Program-made: the position numbers and the translations under genes
Part shown: one piece after another, positions 15,384-15,389 of the stretch
Layout: every line of letters starts with the position of its first letter
Numbering within the stretch: position 1 is the stretch's first letter
The notes under the pieces: model-generated
Database searches by the model: none
Told to the model about the DNA's origin: nothing
Seen by the model: only the letters and a program-made list of their open reading frames with translations
Assembly (NCBI GenBank): GCA_900556845.1
Contig: USQO01000051.1
Coordinates: 1-15,389, forward strand
Length of the DNA: 15,389 nt
Direction: 5' to 3'
From: an uncultured Bacteroides sp.
GTDB lineage: Bacteria; Bacteroidota; Bacteroidia; Bacteroidales; Bacteroidaceae

Positions 15384-15389
15384 ATATAT

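Noticed and set aside
1..15389. Mobile elements, CRISPR arrays, tRNA or rRNA genes.
   Set aside because: No transposase or integrase reading frame, evenly spaced repeat array or RNA-gene signature was found on either strand.

Overview
The window looks like chromosomal DNA from a gut-type member of the Bacteroidales, most likely Bacteroides or Phocaeicola. The evidence is the AT-rich intergenic DNA, candidate promoters with the Bacteroides TAnnTTTG -7 box, weak Shine-Dalgarno sites, and proteins that read like Bacteroides versions of known families. I see no insertion sequence, phage gene, CRISPR array, tRNA or rRNA. All genes except the first lie on the minus strand.

Left end (about 1-3700): a plus-strand MarC-family membrane protein converges on a minus-strand pair. 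The pair is a CNNM/CorC-type CBS-domain membrane protein followed by a PurF-like phosphoribosyltransferase. The PurF homolog keeps its PRPP site and its putative iron-sulfur cysteines but has lost the glutaminase active site. A perfect 14-bp hairpin separates the convergent genes.

Middle (about 3760-8684): a phosphate-uptake operon reads, in transcription order, OprP-like outer-membrane porin, pstS (lipoprotein), pstC, pstA, pstB, then a strong intrinsic terminator. It supplies outer-membrane entry, phosphate capture and inner-membrane ABC import in one unit. No phoU follows. A roughly 320-base gene-free stretch upstream holds the previous operon's terminator and an imperfect repeated 15-mer that may be regulatory.

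Right end (8685-15383): seven minus-strand genes are packed together up to a terminator at 8685-8722. They are pdxA, a nucleotidyltransferase, an ATP-grasp enzyme, a CDP-alcohol phosphatidyltransferase-family enzyme, a UPF0104/LPG-synthase-type membrane protein, a HAD phosphatase and an FHS-family (FucP-like) MFS transporter. Overlapping start and stop codons (TAATG, ATGA) tie the central genes together. The inferred job of the middle five is to make and handle a phospho-alcohol-headed lipid: activation as a CDP-alcohol, membrane transfer, phosphate removal, and a ligation or kinase step. Inositol-phosphate chemistry is an attractive but unproven candidate. This cassette is the best candidate for an undescribed system here. 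Its CDP-alcohol transferase has a shifted last aspartate in the signature motif, its transporter has Asn where E. coli FucP has Asp46, and a large hairpin sits between the nucleotidyltransferase and ATP-grasp genes.
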